DNA of 64,000 nucleotides from Lachnospiraceae bacterium. Lineage in GTDB: Bacteria; Bacillota; Clostridia; Lachnospirales; Lachnospiraceae. The translations under genes and the position numbers were made by a program. The DNA lies in NCBI GenBank assembly GCA_030825115.1, contig JAPJQL010000006.1:65205-129204 (forward strand), read 5' to 3'. Under the pieces are notes generated by a model. The model worked only from the letters and a program-made list of their open reading frames with translations. It was not told the DNA's origin and did not search any database. This document shows positions 7,117 to 17,065 of this stretch, one piece after another (the first letter of the stretch is position 1; each line of letters starts with the position of its first letter).

Positions 7117-10100
7117 ATGTCGTTACAGTTGATACTGGGAGGTTCCGGATCGGGAAAGACCAGTTTTTTATATAAAAAAATTATTGAAGAATCGATGGCG
7201 CACCCGGAACTGCCGTACATCGTGCTGGTACCGGAGCAGTTTTCAATGCAGGCTCAGAAGGATATCGTAACCCTGCACCCGAAGCACGGGACGATGAATA
7301 TTGACATCGTCAGCTTTCAGCGGCTTGCCTACCGTGTATTTGAGGAGCTGGCGGTGGAGAGCCTTACGGTGCTCGACGATATGGGAAAATCGATGGTACT
7401 GAGAAAGGTGGCGGCCGACCACAGGCGGGAGCTTGTCCTGTTCTCCGGCCACCTGAACCAGACCGGATTTGTGAACCAGTTAAAATCCATGCTGTCTGAG
7501 TTTTACCAGTATGGAATCACCCCTCAGATTTTGCGGGAGATGGCGCCGCGGGCGGGAACGCCGCTTCTGAGGCAGAAGCTGGAGGATTTTTCGGTTGTGT
7601 TCCAGGGTTTCCAGGATTACATCGCGGGACTTTATATCACGACGGAAGAAGTGTTGGATGTGCTGTGCCAGGTAGTGCCCCGGTCCGGCCTGCTGTCAAA
7701 GAGCGTGGTGGCGCTGGACTGTTTTGTGGGATTTACGCCGGTGCAGTACCGTCTGTTAGAGCTGTTCATGACGCACTGCAGACAGGTGGCGGTGACTGTG
7801 ACGGCAGACCATAACGTGCATCTGTACCAGCCTCTTGGAATGCAGAATCTGTTCTATACGAGCAGCAATATGGTGCGGAGGCTGACACGGATGGCCAGCG
7901 AGAACAAGGTGGAGAAGCTTGAAGATATCTGGCTGAAGGAACGCCCGTCCTTCCGGTTTGCAGAGCACCCTCAGCTTGATTATCTGGAACGGAACCTGTT
8001 CCGCTACCGAAGGGGACAGTACGAAGGACCGGAGGATGGAAGCCTGGAACTTTATCAGGGGACAAACCCTGCGGGGGAGATTGGCTATGTGGTGCACCGG
8101 ATCCAAAAGATGGTGAAGGACGACGGCTTCCGCTACCGTGATATCGCGGTGATCACCGGCGATCTGGAGGGGTATGGAAAAGAGATTGCCCACCAGTTTG
8201 AGCAGCAGGACATCCCCTGCTTTATGGATGATAAGAAGAACATCCTCGATAATCCGATGGTGGAACTGATCCGCTCGGCGCTGGAGGTCATACGAAAGGA
8301 CTTTACCTACGAGACGGTGTTTCGGTATCTGCGGACAGGGCTGGTGACCGGCGACCGGGAGATGACAGACCGGATGGAAAATTATGTGCTTGCCCTGGGA
8401 ATCCGGGGACACAAACGGTGGGGAGAGACGTGGGAGCGGGTCTATCGGGGAGGAAAGAACTTAAACCTCGTCGAGCTGAATGAATTTCGGGACCAGGTGA
8501 TGGCGCCTCTGTTTGCTATGCGGGAAGCATTTGCCGACAAGGAGATCACCATCGGCAGGATGGCGGACGCTGTCGCAGAATTTCTGGAGGCGGGCAGGAT
8601 CCAGCAGAAAATGGAGGAGTATCAGGCGTATTTTTCTGAAATCGGGGAATACCGGCTGGCGAAAGAATACAGCCAGGTCTACGGACTGGTCACGGAACTT
8701 CTTAAGCGGGTCAGCGCTCTTTTGGGCAGGGAAAAGGTGAGCCGGAAGGAATTTATAGAAATTCTGGACGCCGGGTTTGCGGAAATCAAAGTAGGCGTGA
8801 TTCCGGCTACGGTAGACCGGGTAGTGGTCGGGGATATCACAAGGACCCGTCTCGCCCATATCAAAGTCCTGTTTTTTGTGGGGGTAAATGACGGGATCGT
8901 GCCTGCAAGAAAAGATGGGGGCAGCCTTCTGACGGACAAGGAGCGGGAGTTTTTCGGGCAGAATGAGCTGGAACTGGCTCCGACGGCGAGAGAAGACAGC
9001 TTTATCCAGCGGTTTTATCTCTATCTGATGATGACAAAGCCGTCTGCCCATCTGATCCTGACATGGGCAGCCGTGGGAGCGGATGGAAAAAGCCGCAGGG
9101 CGTCCTACCTGATCGGGGAACTCCGGAAGATGTATCCCGGGCTGAAGCCAAGGACAGCAGGGGAGGAGGCTGTTTCGGCGGTTTACTCGGTGCCGGAGGC
9201 AAAGCGGATGCTGATCGAAGGGCTGCAAAGCTATGGAGACTTGAAGGAGGGGGAGGAGCGCAGCGTCTTTTTAGAACTGTACCGGTGGTTTTTTGATTCG
9301 GATGAATACCGGGAAGAGGTAAAGAAGCTGGTGGACGCGGCTTTCTACGTATATGAAAAACAGGGGATCGGCCATGCGGTGGCGCAGGCTCTCTATGGCT
9401 CTATTGTCAGCGGAAGCGTGACGCGGCTGGAGCAGTATGCGGCGTGCGCCTACGGGCATTTCCTGAAATACGGACTGGAGCTGATGGAGCGGCAGCGTTA
9501 TGAACTGGCGGCAGCCGATATCGGAAATCTGTTTCACGACTCCATTGACCTGTGCTTTTCCAGGATGAAAGAAGAGGGAAGAGACTGGCGGACCGTCACC
9601 GATGAGGAGCGTACCAGCCTTGTAAAGCGCTGTGTAAAACAGGTGACAGAGGAGTACGGCAATACCATTTTAAACAGTTCTTCCCGCAATGCTTATCTGG
9701 CAAGGCGGGTGGAGAACATCACCCAGAGAACAGTCTGGGCGCTGCAGCAGCAGATCCTGAAAGGAGATTTTGTCCCTGTGGGATTTGAGGTTTCCTTTTC
9801 TGCGGCAGACGATCTGCGCGCGATGAAAATCGCGTTATCCAGGGAAGAGGCGCTGCATCTGCGGGGGCGGATTGACCGGATGGACGTATGTGAAGATGGC
9901 GGATATGTGTATGTGAAGATCATTGATTACAAATCGGGCAGCACTTCCTTTGACCTGGCGGCGCTGTACTATGGTCTGCAATTACAGCTTGTGGTCTATA
10001 TGGACGCGGTGATGGAGATGACGGAGCGGGCATATCCTGAAAAGGAGATCGTCCCGGCGGGAATCTTGTATTACAACATCCAGGACCCGGTCATCCAGAA

Positions 10101-10521
10101 AGAAGGCAGCCAGTCACAGGAAGAGATCGAGGCGGAGATATTGAGAAAACTCAGGATGAACGGTCTGGTCAACAGCGAGCTGGAGGTCATCCGGCATATG
10201 GACCAGTCGATTCAGAAGGAGTCGGATATCATCCCTGTTGTCTTGAAAGACGGGGATGTGCAGGAGGCAAAGTCCTCGGTGGCAAACCGGGAGCGTTTTG
10301 AGAAGCTGCGCGGCTATGTTCATGAAAAATTAAAACAGACCGGCAGGGAGATTTTAGACGGGGAGATCGCTGTTTCGCCATATAAAAACGGGGCGAGGAC
10401 GGCCTGTGATTACTGCCCGTACCATGCGGTATGCGGCTTCGACCGAAAGACGGCAGGGTATGACTACCGGAAGCTGAAAAACAAAAAAACCGAAGAAATC
10501 TGGGAGGAGATATGTCAGTAA
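7117..10521 (+). CDS. addB: ATP-dependent helicase/nuclease subunit AddB
   Basis: AddB is a subunit of the AddAB enzyme, which resects DNA double-strand ends to feed RecA recombination. Evidence: Walker A GGSGSGKTS (residues 8-16), a long UvrD-like but degenerate helicase body, the nuclease motif IIDYKSG (near base 9924), and the iron-sulfur staple. The staple is made of an upstream cysteine in YAACAYGHFLKYG and three near the C-terminus (Cys1097, Cys1100, Cys1106 in ACDYCPYHAVC). The 1134 aa length is normal. A GGAGG ribosome site precedes the start. It overlaps addA by 10 bases, so the two are translationally coupled. Confidence 0.97.
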   Translation: MSLQLILGGSGSGKTSFLYKKIIEESMAHPELPYIVLVPEQFSMQAQKDIVTLHPKHGTMNIDIVSFQRLAYRVFEELAVESLTVLDDMGKSMVLRKVAADHRRELVLFSGHLNQTGFVNQLKSMLSEFYQYGITPQILREMAPRAGTPLLRQKLEDFSVVFQGFQDYIAGLYITTEEVLDVLCQVVPRSGLLSKSVVALDCFVGFTPVQYRLLELFMTHCRQVAVTVTADHNVHLYQPLGMQNLFYTSSNMVRRLTRMASENKVEKLEDIWLKERPSFRFAEHPQLDYLERNLFRYRRGQYEGPEDGSLELYQGTNPAGEIGYVVHRIQKMVKDDGFRYRDIAVITGDLEGYGKEIAHQFEQQDIPCFMDDKKNILDNPMVELIRSALEVIRKDFTYETVFRYLRTGLVTGDREMTDRMENYVLALGIRGHKRWGETWERVYRGGKNLNLVELNEFRDQVMAPLFAMREAFADKEITIGRMADAVAEFLEAGRIQQKMEEYQAYFSEIGEYRLAKEYSQVYGLVTELLKRVSALLGREKVSRKEFIEILDAGFAEIKVGVIPATVDRVVVGDITRTRLAHIKVLFFVGVNDGIVPARKDGGSLLTDKEREFFGQNELELAPTAREDSFIQRFYLYLMMTKPSAHLILTWAAVGADGKSRRASYLIGELRKMYPGLKPRTAGEEAVSAVYSVPEAKRMLIEGLQSYGDLKEGEERSVFLELYRWFFDSDEYREEVKKLVDAAFYVYEKQGIGHAVAQALYGSIVSGSVTRLEQYAACAYGHFLKYGLELMERQRYELAAADIGNLFHDSIDLCFSRMKEEGRDWRTVTDEERTSLVKRCVKQVTEEYGNTILNSSSRNAYLARRVENITQRTVWALQQQILKGDFVPVGFEVSFSAADDLRAMKIALSREEALHLRGRIDRMDVCEDGGYVYVKIIDYKSGSTSFDLAALYYGLQLQLVVYMDAVMEMTERAYPEKEIVPAGILYYNIQDPVIQKEGSQSQEEIEAEILRKLRMNGLVNSELEVIRHMDQSIQKESDIIPVVLKDGDVQEAKSSVANRERFEKLRGYVHEKLKQTGREILDGEIAVSPYKNGARTACDYCPYHAVCGFDRKTAGYDYRKLKNKKTEEIWEEICQ

Positions 10522-13500
10522 ACTGGACAGCAGAGCAGATGCAGGTCATTGAGAGCCGGGATAAGAACCTGCTTGTCAGCGCGGCGGCGGGAAGCGGCAA
10601 GACAGCCGTGCTGGTAGAGCGGATCATCCGTATGGTGACGGACCCGGATCATCCGATCGACATTGATAAATTACTGGTTATGACGTTTACAAATGCGGCC
10701 GCAGGAGAGATGCGGGAGCGGGTTGGGGCGGCGATTGAACAAAAGCTTGCAGAGACGCCGGAAAATGAGCACCTCCAGATCCAGGCCGCCCTGGTCCACC
10801 ATGCCCAGATCACGACGATCGACAGCTTTTGTTTGAACCTGATCCGAAACCATTTCAACAGGCTGGATCTTGACCCGGCGTTTAAGATTGGGGATGAGGG
10901 AGAGCTGACCTTGTTAAAGGCAGATGTCATGCAGGAAATGCTGGAGGACCATTACGGTCAGGAAGACGAGCGGTTCGAGCAGTTTGTGGAAACTTATGCC
11001 CAGGGAAAAAGCGATGCGGGGATCGAGGATCTGATCATGAAGGTCTATTCGTTTTCCCAGAGCAATCCTTATCCGGACGAGTGGCTTGCGGCCTGCAAAA
11101 AGGAGCTGGAGGTCCGGGATGAGGACGGGCTGATGCAGACGCCCTGGATGCAGTTTTTGATGGAGGATTTAAGAAAACAGGCAGATGAGCTGTGTATCCA
11201 GGCGGCAGAGGCGCTGTCAGTCTGCCGGGAGGACGAATATCTGTGCGCCTATGAGCCGATGTTTGAGCAGGATTTGAAGAAACTGGAAGCCATCCGGGGC
11301 GCGGAGAATTTTGAGGCGGCTTTTGCGGTCCTTTCGGGAATCACCTGGGACCGGCTGGCCACTGTCCGGAGCAAGGAGGTAGACCCGGAGAAAAAGGCAT
11401 ATGTGACGGGCTGCCGGGACCGGATGAAAAAGGCGGTTACGAAGATGCGTGAGCTGTACGCCTTTGCAAAACCGGAGGAGATGATGGCGGACCTGAAACA
11501 TACCGGGGAGGCAGTCGGGATGCTTTTGGAGCTTGCCGGGGAATTTTCCCGCAGGTACCAGGAGAAAAAACAGGACCGCAACCTGGTGGATTTCAACGAT
11601 CTGGAGCATGAAGCCCTAAAGGTGCTGACCTTTCATGAAGACGGGAAACTGTGCTATACAGATGTGGCGGATGAGCTGAGCAGCCAGTATGAAGAGGTGC
11701 TGGTGGATGAGTACCAGGACAGCAACCTGGTGCAGGAAACGCTGCTTCATGCGGTGTCCAGAGAGCGGTTTGGGCAGCCAAACGTCTTTATGGTGGGAGA
11801 TGTAAAACAGAGCATCTACAAGTTCCGTCTGGCGAGGCCGGAGCTGTTTTTGGAAAAATATGATACTTATGCGCCTTATGGCACCTCAGACAGCGGCTGC
11901 CAGAAGATTGAGCTGCATCAGAATTTCCGGAGCCGGAATGAGGTGCTTGCAGGCATCAACGCGGTCTTTTACCGGATCATGACGAGGAATCTGGGAAATA
12001 TCCGCTATACCGAGGACGCGGCGCTGCATCCGGGAGCACGATTTGAAGAGACAAAAGGGCGGACGGCGAAAATCCCGGAGCTTTACGTGGTGGATACCGG
12101 GGATGCCAGTTTGCAGCAGCTAGATGAAGAGGTGGCCGACTACACCAGCAGGGAGATGGAAGCCAGGCTGATCACGATGAAGATCAGGGAGATGACGGAT
12201 CCAGGGACCGGAATGCTGGTGTGGGACAAGAAATTAAACGGCACGGGCGGCTACCGGATCGCACAGTACCGGGATATCGTAGTCCTTCTGCGCAGTACGG
12301 CCGGGTGGACGGAGACCCTTCTATCGGTGATGATGAATGAGGGGATTCCTGCTTACGCCGAATCCCGGATGGGATATTTTAACACGATCGAGGTGGAGAC
12401 GGTTTTAAGCATTCTGGCTGCGGTCGATAACCCAATGCAGGATATCCCGCTGGCGGCGGTGCTCCGGTCGCCTGTTGTGGGCGCTGCGGATGCAGAACTT
12501 GCCGAAATCATGGCATACTACCGCAGCTGTGCCGAAAAAGGGCAGGACCGGGGGCTGTATGCGGCAGTGAACCGGTATCTGGAGGACAGGACCGGGACGG
12601 ATGACCGTATCTGTGCAAAGCTTTCCGGTTTTATGGCTCTTTTGGCTGAGCTGCGCCAAAAAAGTACATACCTGCCGATTCATGAGCTGATCTATCAGGT
12701 CTATGAAAAGACCGGTTACTATGACTATGTGTCTGCGATGCCTGCGGGCGAGACGCGGCGGGCCAATCTTGACATGCTGGTGGAAAAGGCGGCGGTCTAT
12801 GAAAAGAGCAGCTATAAAGGCCTGTTTCATTTCATCCGGTATATCGAGAACCTGAAAAAATATAATACGGATTTTGGGGAGGCGACTACGGTCGGCGAGG
12901 AGGATAATACAGTCCGGCTCATGAGCATCCACAAGAGCAAGGGGCTGGAATTTCCTGTTGTATTCCTCGCGGGTATGGGGAAGAAGTTCAACAAACAGGA
13001 CGTCTACGGCAAGATCCTGATCGATGCGGAGCTGGGGATCGGGACGGATTACCTGGATCTGGAGAACCGATTGAAAACGACGACGCTCAAAAAAAATGTG
13101 CTGCGCCGGAAGATGGAGCTGGATGGTCTTGGGGAGGAGCTGCGGGTGCTTTACGTGGCGCTTTCCAGGGCAAAGGAACAGCTTATCATGACGGGGACGG
13201 ACCGGTATCTTAAAAAATCCATGGAAAAATTCTCCCAGGTCCCGATTGTAAACGGTCAGGTGCCGTATACGATCTTGTCTACGGCCGGTTCCTATCTGGA
13301 CTGGATGTTCATGGCGATGGGCGGAGGATGCAGCCAGATCAGGCTGACGGAGATTCCGGTCGGGGACATCGTAGGAGAAGAACTGGTCCGTCAGGTAAAG
13401 AGCCGTCAGTCAAAGGAAGGGCTGCTTTCCCTTGACTGCTCGAAAACTTATCAGGAAGATTTCCGGGAGGCGCTAACACGCCATCTGAATTTTAAGTATC

Positions 13501-14165
13501 CGCATGCGGTGGATGTCCGGCTGCATACGAAGATGTCGGTGTCTGAACTGAAAAAGCAGGGGCAGATGACAGACGAAGCTGAGAGCATACGCCAGAGCGG
13601 TCTGTCGGAGGCGGCTGCTCCTCAGCAATACGGCGATATTCCTCCGGACGGCGGCTATGGGGCGACCAGGGGTACGGCATATCACCGCGTGATGGAATTA
13701 CTGCCGTTTGACCGGATGGGATGCCTGGAGGATGTAGAGCGGTATCTGGATGAGATCGTGGAGAAAAAACAGATGGCAAAGGAGAGCCGCAACATGATAG
13801 AAGTGCCCGATATCTGGACATTTTTGCAGTCGGAGCTTGGAAAGCGGATGAGCGCAGCCCAGAGAGAAGGCCGTCTTCACAAAGAGCAGCAGTTTGTCAT
13901 GGGAATCCCCGCCCGAGAGATGGGAGCCGGGGACTCGGATGAGCTGATCGTCGTACAGGGAATCATCGATGCCTATCTGGAGGAGGACGGAGGACTTGTG
14001 CTGATGGATTACAAGACCGACAAGGTGCGAAACGCCCGGACATTGGCAGAGCACTACAAAACGCAGTTGGATTATTATCAGCGCGCGCTGGAGCAGATGA
14101 CAGGAAAGATGGTAAAAGAGAAGATCATCTATTCGATCACGCTGCAGCAGGAAATCCGCTGTTAA
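10512..14165 (+). CDS. addA: ATP-dependent helicase/nuclease subunit AddA
   Basis: AddA is the UvrD/Rep-type motor and nuclease subunit of AddAB. The Q motif WTAEQMQVI (residues 5-13) is followed by Walker A AAGSGKT (25-31). DEYQDSN supplies Walker B, and later SF1 motifs include GDVKQSIYKFRLA and the arginine-containing LYVALSRAKEQL. The C-terminal RecB-type nuclease domain ends with MDYKTDK (Asp1166, Lys1168). The 1217 aa length is normal. The start ATG lies inside the end of addB next to GGAGGAGAT. The stop shares the tetranucleotide TTAA with the stop of the convergent LysR gene, so there is no intergenic terminator. Confidence 0.97.
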   Translation: MSVNWTAEQMQVIESRDKNLLVSAAAGSGKTAVLVERIIRMVTDPDHPIDIDKLLVMTFTNAAAGEMRERVGAAIEQKLAETPENEHLQIQAALVHHAQITTIDSFCLNLIRNHFNRLDLDPAFKIGDEGELTLLKADVMQEMLEDHYGQEDERFEQFVETYAQGKSDAGIEDLIMKVYSFSQSNPYPDEWLAACKKELEVRDEDGLMQTPWMQFLMEDLRKQADELCIQAAEALSVCREDEYLCAYEPMFEQDLKKLEAIRGAENFEAAFAVLSGITWDRLATVRSKEVDPEKKAYVTGCRDRMKKAVTKMRELYAFAKPEEMMADLKHTGEAVGMLLELAGEFSRRYQEKKQDRNLVDFNDLEHEALKVLTFHEDGKLCYTDVADELSSQYEEVLVDEYQDSNLVQETLLHAVSRERFGQPNVFMVGDVKQSIYKFRLARPELFLEKYDTYAPYGTSDSGCQKIELHQNFRSRNEVLAGINAVFYRIMTRNLGNIRYTEDAALHPGARFEETKGRTAKIPELYVVDTGDASLQQLDEEVADYTSREMEARLITMKIREMTDPGTGMLVWDKKLNGTGGYRIAQYRDIVVLLRSTAGWTETLLSVMMNEGIPAYAESRMGYFNTIEVETVLSILAAVDNPMQDIPLAAVLRSPVVGAADAELAEIMAYYRSCAEKGQDRGLYAAVNRYLEDRTGTDDRICAKLSGFMALLAELRQKSTYLPIHELIYQVYEKTGYYDYVSAMPAGETRRANLDMLVEKAAVYEKSSYKGLFHFIRYIENLKKYNTDFGEATTVGEEDNTVRLMSIHKSKGLEFPVVFLAGMGKKFNKQDVYGKILIDAELGIGTDYLDLENRLKTTTLKKNVLRRKMELDGLGEELRVLYVALSRAKEQLIMTGTDRYLKKSMEKFSQVPIVNGQVPYTILSTAGSYLDWMFMAMGGGCSQIRLTEIPVGDIVGEELVRQVKSRQSKEGLLSLDCSKTYQEDFREALTRHLNFKYPHAVDVRLHTKMSVSELKKQGQMTDEAESIRQSGLSEAAAPQQYGDIPPDGGYGATRGTAYHRVMELLPFDRMGCLEDVERYLDEIVEKKQMAKESRNMIEVPDIWTFLQSELGKRMSAAQREGRLHKEQQFVMGIPAREMGAGDSDELIVVQGIIDAYLEEDGGLVLMDYKTDKVRNARTLAEHYKTQLDYYQRALEQMTGKMVKEKIIYSITLQQEIRC

Positions 14166-15049
14166 CCGGTCAGCATCTGGATGAAAGCTTTTGCAGCAAG
14201 CGTCTGGAGGTGGTCCTTTTTGGCGACCAGGCAGATATCGCGCATGGGGATGGGCTCCTTTAGGCGGAGTTCGACGATGGAGCCGTCTAAAAGCCTCTCC
14301 CTTGCAAATGCTTCTGGCACAAATCCGATGCCAAGCCCGCTGGCTACCATCGGCGTGATCAGATCGGAGGTGGCAAGCTCGATATCCGGTTCCAGGACAA
14401 GATGGTGGGAAAGGAAAAAATCATCAAAGATCTGCCTGGTGATGGTCCCCTTCTCCATAGAAATCAGCGGGTAGGCCGTAAGCTCTTTTAACGACAGCTC
14501 CCTGTCCTGCAAAAATGCATATTCCCGTCCGGCGATCAGTTTGTCGGCAAAGGTTGCAAGCGGAGTGACGTGACAGTCCTTCTCCCGGCTTCCCGGCGAC
14601 ATGACAAGGACTGCGATGTCCAAAAGTTCTGAGCGGAGCGCCTGAAAGGTCGCCGGCGTCGTGGAGTTGGTGATTTTTAGCCGGATATCCGGATACTCCT
14701 GCCGGAAACGGGTCAGGAAAGGAAGCAGATAGTGATGCAGCGTTGTCTCGGTGGCCCCGATGGCAATGCTGCCTTTTTGCAGTTTGCGGGTGTTGACAAG
14801 CAGCTCCTCCGCTTCGAAAATATGCTCGCAGGCGATGGAAATATGCTTGTAGAGCATCTGGGCTTCCGGTGTCATGACAACCCCGCGCGGATTGCGGATG
14901 AACAGTGTGCAGCCAAGCTCCCGTTCCAGAGAGCGGATGGCATGGGTGACGGTTGGCTGGGTGACATACAATGCTTTTGCGGCGGCAGAGATGCTGCCGT
15001 ATTTTGCTGCATAATAAAAGGTCCTGTAGAATTCAAAATTGACGGACAT
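14162..15049 (-). CDS. LysR-family transcriptional regulator, divergent from MATE exporter
   Basis: The 295-aa product has an N-terminal winged helix-turn-helix (residues 1-60, with AAKALYVTQPTVTHAIRSLE as recognition region). It is followed by the periplasmic-binding-protein-like effector domain. It is transcribed away from the MATE exporter gene, a layout in which LysR proteins commonly control both themselves and the divergent gene. The inducer is unknown. Its stop codon overlaps that of addA. Ribosome site AAGGAGAGCGAT is present. Confidence 0.92.
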   Translation of the reverse strand: MSVNFEFYRTFYYAAKYGSISAAAKALYVTQPTVTHAIRSLERELGCTLFIRNPRGVVMTPEAQMLYKHISIACEHIFEAEELLVNTRKLQKGSIAIGATETTLHHYLLPFLTRFRQEYPDIRLKITNSTTPATFQALRSELLDIAVLVMSPGSREKDCHVTPLATFADKLIAGREYAFLQDRELSLKELTAYPLISMEKGTITRQIFDDFFLSHHLVLEPDIELATSDLITPMVASGLGIGFVPEAFARERLLDGSIVELRLKEPIPMRDICLVAKKDHLQTLAAKAFIQMLTG

Positions 15050-15082
15050 ATCGCTCTCCTTATATAGATGAAATTAATATCA

Positions 15083-15129
15083 GATATAAATAACATTGAT
15101 TATATTTATCTATCCGACTGTAGTATAAT
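15083..15129. promoter_or_regulatory. Divergent LysR/MATE control region with inverted repeat and -10
   Basis: An inverted repeat, ATAAATA (15086-15092) and TATTTAT (15103-15109) with a 10-nt spacer, fits the half-site spacing of LysR-type boxes. Downstream is TATAAT (15124-15129), a good -10 for the MATE gene. No -35 hexamer lies at the right distance, which is typical of an activator-dependent promoter. Confidence 0.45.
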
Positions 15130-15170
15130 ACCTAGCGGTTGAAAAAGCAAGAAAAGAAGAGGATAGGACT

Positions 15171-16526
15171 ATGATAAAGGATTTGACAGCAGGAAAACCC
15201 CAGAGCGTGCTTTGGAAATTTACGATTCCCATGTTCATCAGCGTGGTATTCCAGCAGATGTATAATATCGCGGACAGTGTGATCGCTGGGAAATTTGCAG
15301 GGGAGGATGCGCTGGCGGCCGTCGGCGCGTCATATCCGATCACGATGATATTCATGGCGGTTGCCGTGGGGAGCAATATCGGCTGCGCGGTCGTGATCTC
15401 CCAGTTTTTCGGGGCGAAGGAATATGACAAGATGAAGACGGCTGTCTATACAACGCTGATTGCCACAACCGTGCTGTCGGCAGTGTTGACGGTCGCGGGA
15501 CTTGCCGGGAGCCGCGGCTTGATGCATATGATAAAAACCCCGGAAAATATTTTTGCAGAGGGTGATTTGTATCTCAGGATCTACATCGGCGGTTTTTTAT
15601 TTCTATATTTATATAATGTCTGTACGGGGATATTCACGTCGCTGGGTGATTCCCGGACGCCGCTCTATTTCCTGATCGGTTCTTCCCTTGGAAATATCGT
15701 TCTGGACTACTGGTTTGTCGCAGGGCTTCACTGGGGCGTTGCCGGTGTTGCCTGGGCGACCTTCCTTGCCCAGGGGATTGCCTGCGTGCTGGCGCTGATC
15801 ACGATGACGGCGCGTCTGCGAACCGTGGAGACGAAGAAGAAGGCCGTTTTGTTTTCCTGGGATATGCTGAAACGGATTGGAATGATTGCAGTCCCCAGTA
15901 TTTTGCAGCAGAGCTTTATTTCCGTTGGAAATATATTTGTACAGGGGCTGATCAATTCGTTTGGCTCTTCGGTGATCGCAGGCTATTCTGCCGCAGTAAA
16001 GCTGAACACCTTTACGATTACGAGTTTCACGACGCTGGGAAATGGCGTATCCAGCTTTACGGCGCAGAATATCGGAGCAGGCAAACCAGAGCGGGTACGC
16101 CAGGGGAGGAACGCGGGCGTGAAGCTGGCATTCGTGATTGCGGTCCCATTTATCGCAGCATTTTTCGGATTTGGTCCATTTATGCTTAAGATGTTCATGA
16201 ACGAGGAAAGCGCGGTGGCCTTAAAGACCGGCGTGGATTTCCTGCGCGTAGTCTCTCCGTTTTATCTGGTCATCGCGGTCAAACTCGTAACCGACGGAGT
16301 CCTGCGGGGAACGGGGGCGATGAAAGCCTTTATGGCAGCCACGTTTTCTGACCTGATCCTGCGCGTGGCGCTGGCATTTGTGCTGGCGGGAATGATGGGA
16401 ACGATGGGGGTCTGGCTTTCCTGGCCGATCGGGTGGATGGTTGGGACAGGGGTATCGGTGTATTATTATAAGAAGATTCTTCATCCTGTTCCACAAATTC
16501 GAATAGAAATAGCAAGAAAAAAGTAA
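15171..16526 (+). CDS. MATE family efflux transporter
   Basis: The 451-aa, roughly 12-helix protein belongs to the MATE family, which exports drugs or metabolites in exchange for Na+ or H+. Two homologous halves are visible, each opening with a segment like PMFISVVFQQMYNIADSVIAGKF, and the second half carries PSILQQSFISVGNIFVQGLIN. The neighbouring divergent LysR gene is the likely regulator. The substrate is not predictable. The start follows GAAGAGGATAGGACT. Confidence 0.93.
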   Translation: MIKDLTAGKPQSVLWKFTIPMFISVVFQQMYNIADSVIAGKFAGEDALAAVGASYPITMIFMAVAVGSNIGCAVVISQFFGAKEYDKMKTAVYTTLIATTVLSAVLTVAGLAGSRGLMHMIKTPENIFAEGDLYLRIYIGGFLFLYLYNVCTGIFTSLGDSRTPLYFLIGSSLGNIVLDYWFVAGLHWGVAGVAWATFLAQGIACVLALITMTARLRTVETKKKAVLFSWDMLKRIGMIAVPSILQQSFISVGNIFVQGLINSFGSSVIAGYSAAVKLNTFTITSFTTLGNGVSSFTAQNIGAGKPERVRQGRNAGVKLAFVIAVPFIAAFFGFGPFMLKMFMNEESAVALKTGVDFLRVVSPFYLVIAVKLVTDGVLRGTGAMKAFMAATFSDLILRVALAFVLAGMMGTMGVWLSWPIGWMVGTGVSVYYYKKILHPVPQIRIEIARKK

Positions 16527-16600
16527 AGACCCCAACCAGCCATCCATGATATGATATAAGCACAGATAATTCTGTTAAGAAGGCAGAAGGAGGTGTGGAT

Positions 16601-16855
16601 ATGTTGTTTGGCAAAAAAGAGGTATTTATGACGAATCAGGCGGACCAATACGTGAAGGCAAAACAGGCATTGATTCAGCTTGGTATCCATTATGATTTGA
16701 AGACCTTCCATACTGCCGTGCAGGGAAGGAAAGACCGGAATCCGCTGGGGAGGACCGGGACGAATCCTGAATTGGAGGTGTTTTACTATCTCTATGTAAA
16801 GAAAGCTGATGAGGAGAAGGCGCGCTATGCCATCCGGGAGGCTTTTCGAAAATAG
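16601..16855 (+). CDS. Small basic protein of unknown function (84 aa)
   Basis: This short charged protein (MLFGKKEVFMTNQADQ...) has no membrane segment and no cysteines. I do not recognise a family. A GTG at 16595 is in frame but lies one base after GGAGG; the ATG at 16601 has ideal seven-base spacing and was chosen. The perfect ribosome site, the coding-like composition and the terminator-like hairpin after the stop support a real gene. It might be cotranscribed from the MATE gene, which ends 75 bases upstream. Confidence 0.7.
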   Translation: MLFGKKEVFMTNQADQYVKAKQALIQLGIHYDLKTFHTAVQGRKDRNPLGRTGTNPELEVFYYLYVKKADEEKARYAIREAFRK

Positions 16856-16874
16856 ACAGGCGCATATGCCGGGG

Positions 16875-16919
16875 TGCTGCTATCTGGAAGATGGAGGTAG
16901 CAGCATTCTGATTATTTTA
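16875..16919 (+). terminator. Terminator-like hairpin
   Basis: An 11-bp stem, TGCTGCTATCT (16875-16885) with AGGTAGCAGCA (16895-16905) including one G-T pair, is followed by an AT-rich, T-containing tract. The T run is interrupted, so strength is uncertain. Confidence 0.6.
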
Positions 16920-16926
16920 TTAACTG

Positions 16927-16955
16927 TTGATATTTTAGAAATATCATGTTATGAT
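16927..16955 (+). promoter_or_regulatory. Promoter of the Rpn-family gene with palindrome in the spacer
   Basis: TTGATA (16927-16932) and TATGAT (16950-16955) are 17 nt apart. A palindrome, GATATTT/AAATATC with TAG between (16929-16945), overlaps the -35 and most of the spacer, an arrangement suited to repression. Binding protein unknown. Confidence 0.6.
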
Positions 16956-17065
16956 AGTACTGTTCGATTAGCATTCTTTGCTCATCAACATCTGGTTTCG
17001 AGTTCGGATTATCGCCGATAGATTCCAATAAATGAAAACAAAATACATAAAAAGAGGAACGCGGT

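Noticed and set aside
6993..7220. N-terminal extension of the FMN-binding-like protein up to 7220
   Set aside because: The extension overlaps the start of addB and lacks a ribosome site, while the ATG at 6992 has a good one.
14162..14165. Overlapping TTAA stop codons of addA and the LysR gene as a functional signal
   Set aside because: Shared stops in convergent genes occur by chance in compact genomes; no further structure was seen there.
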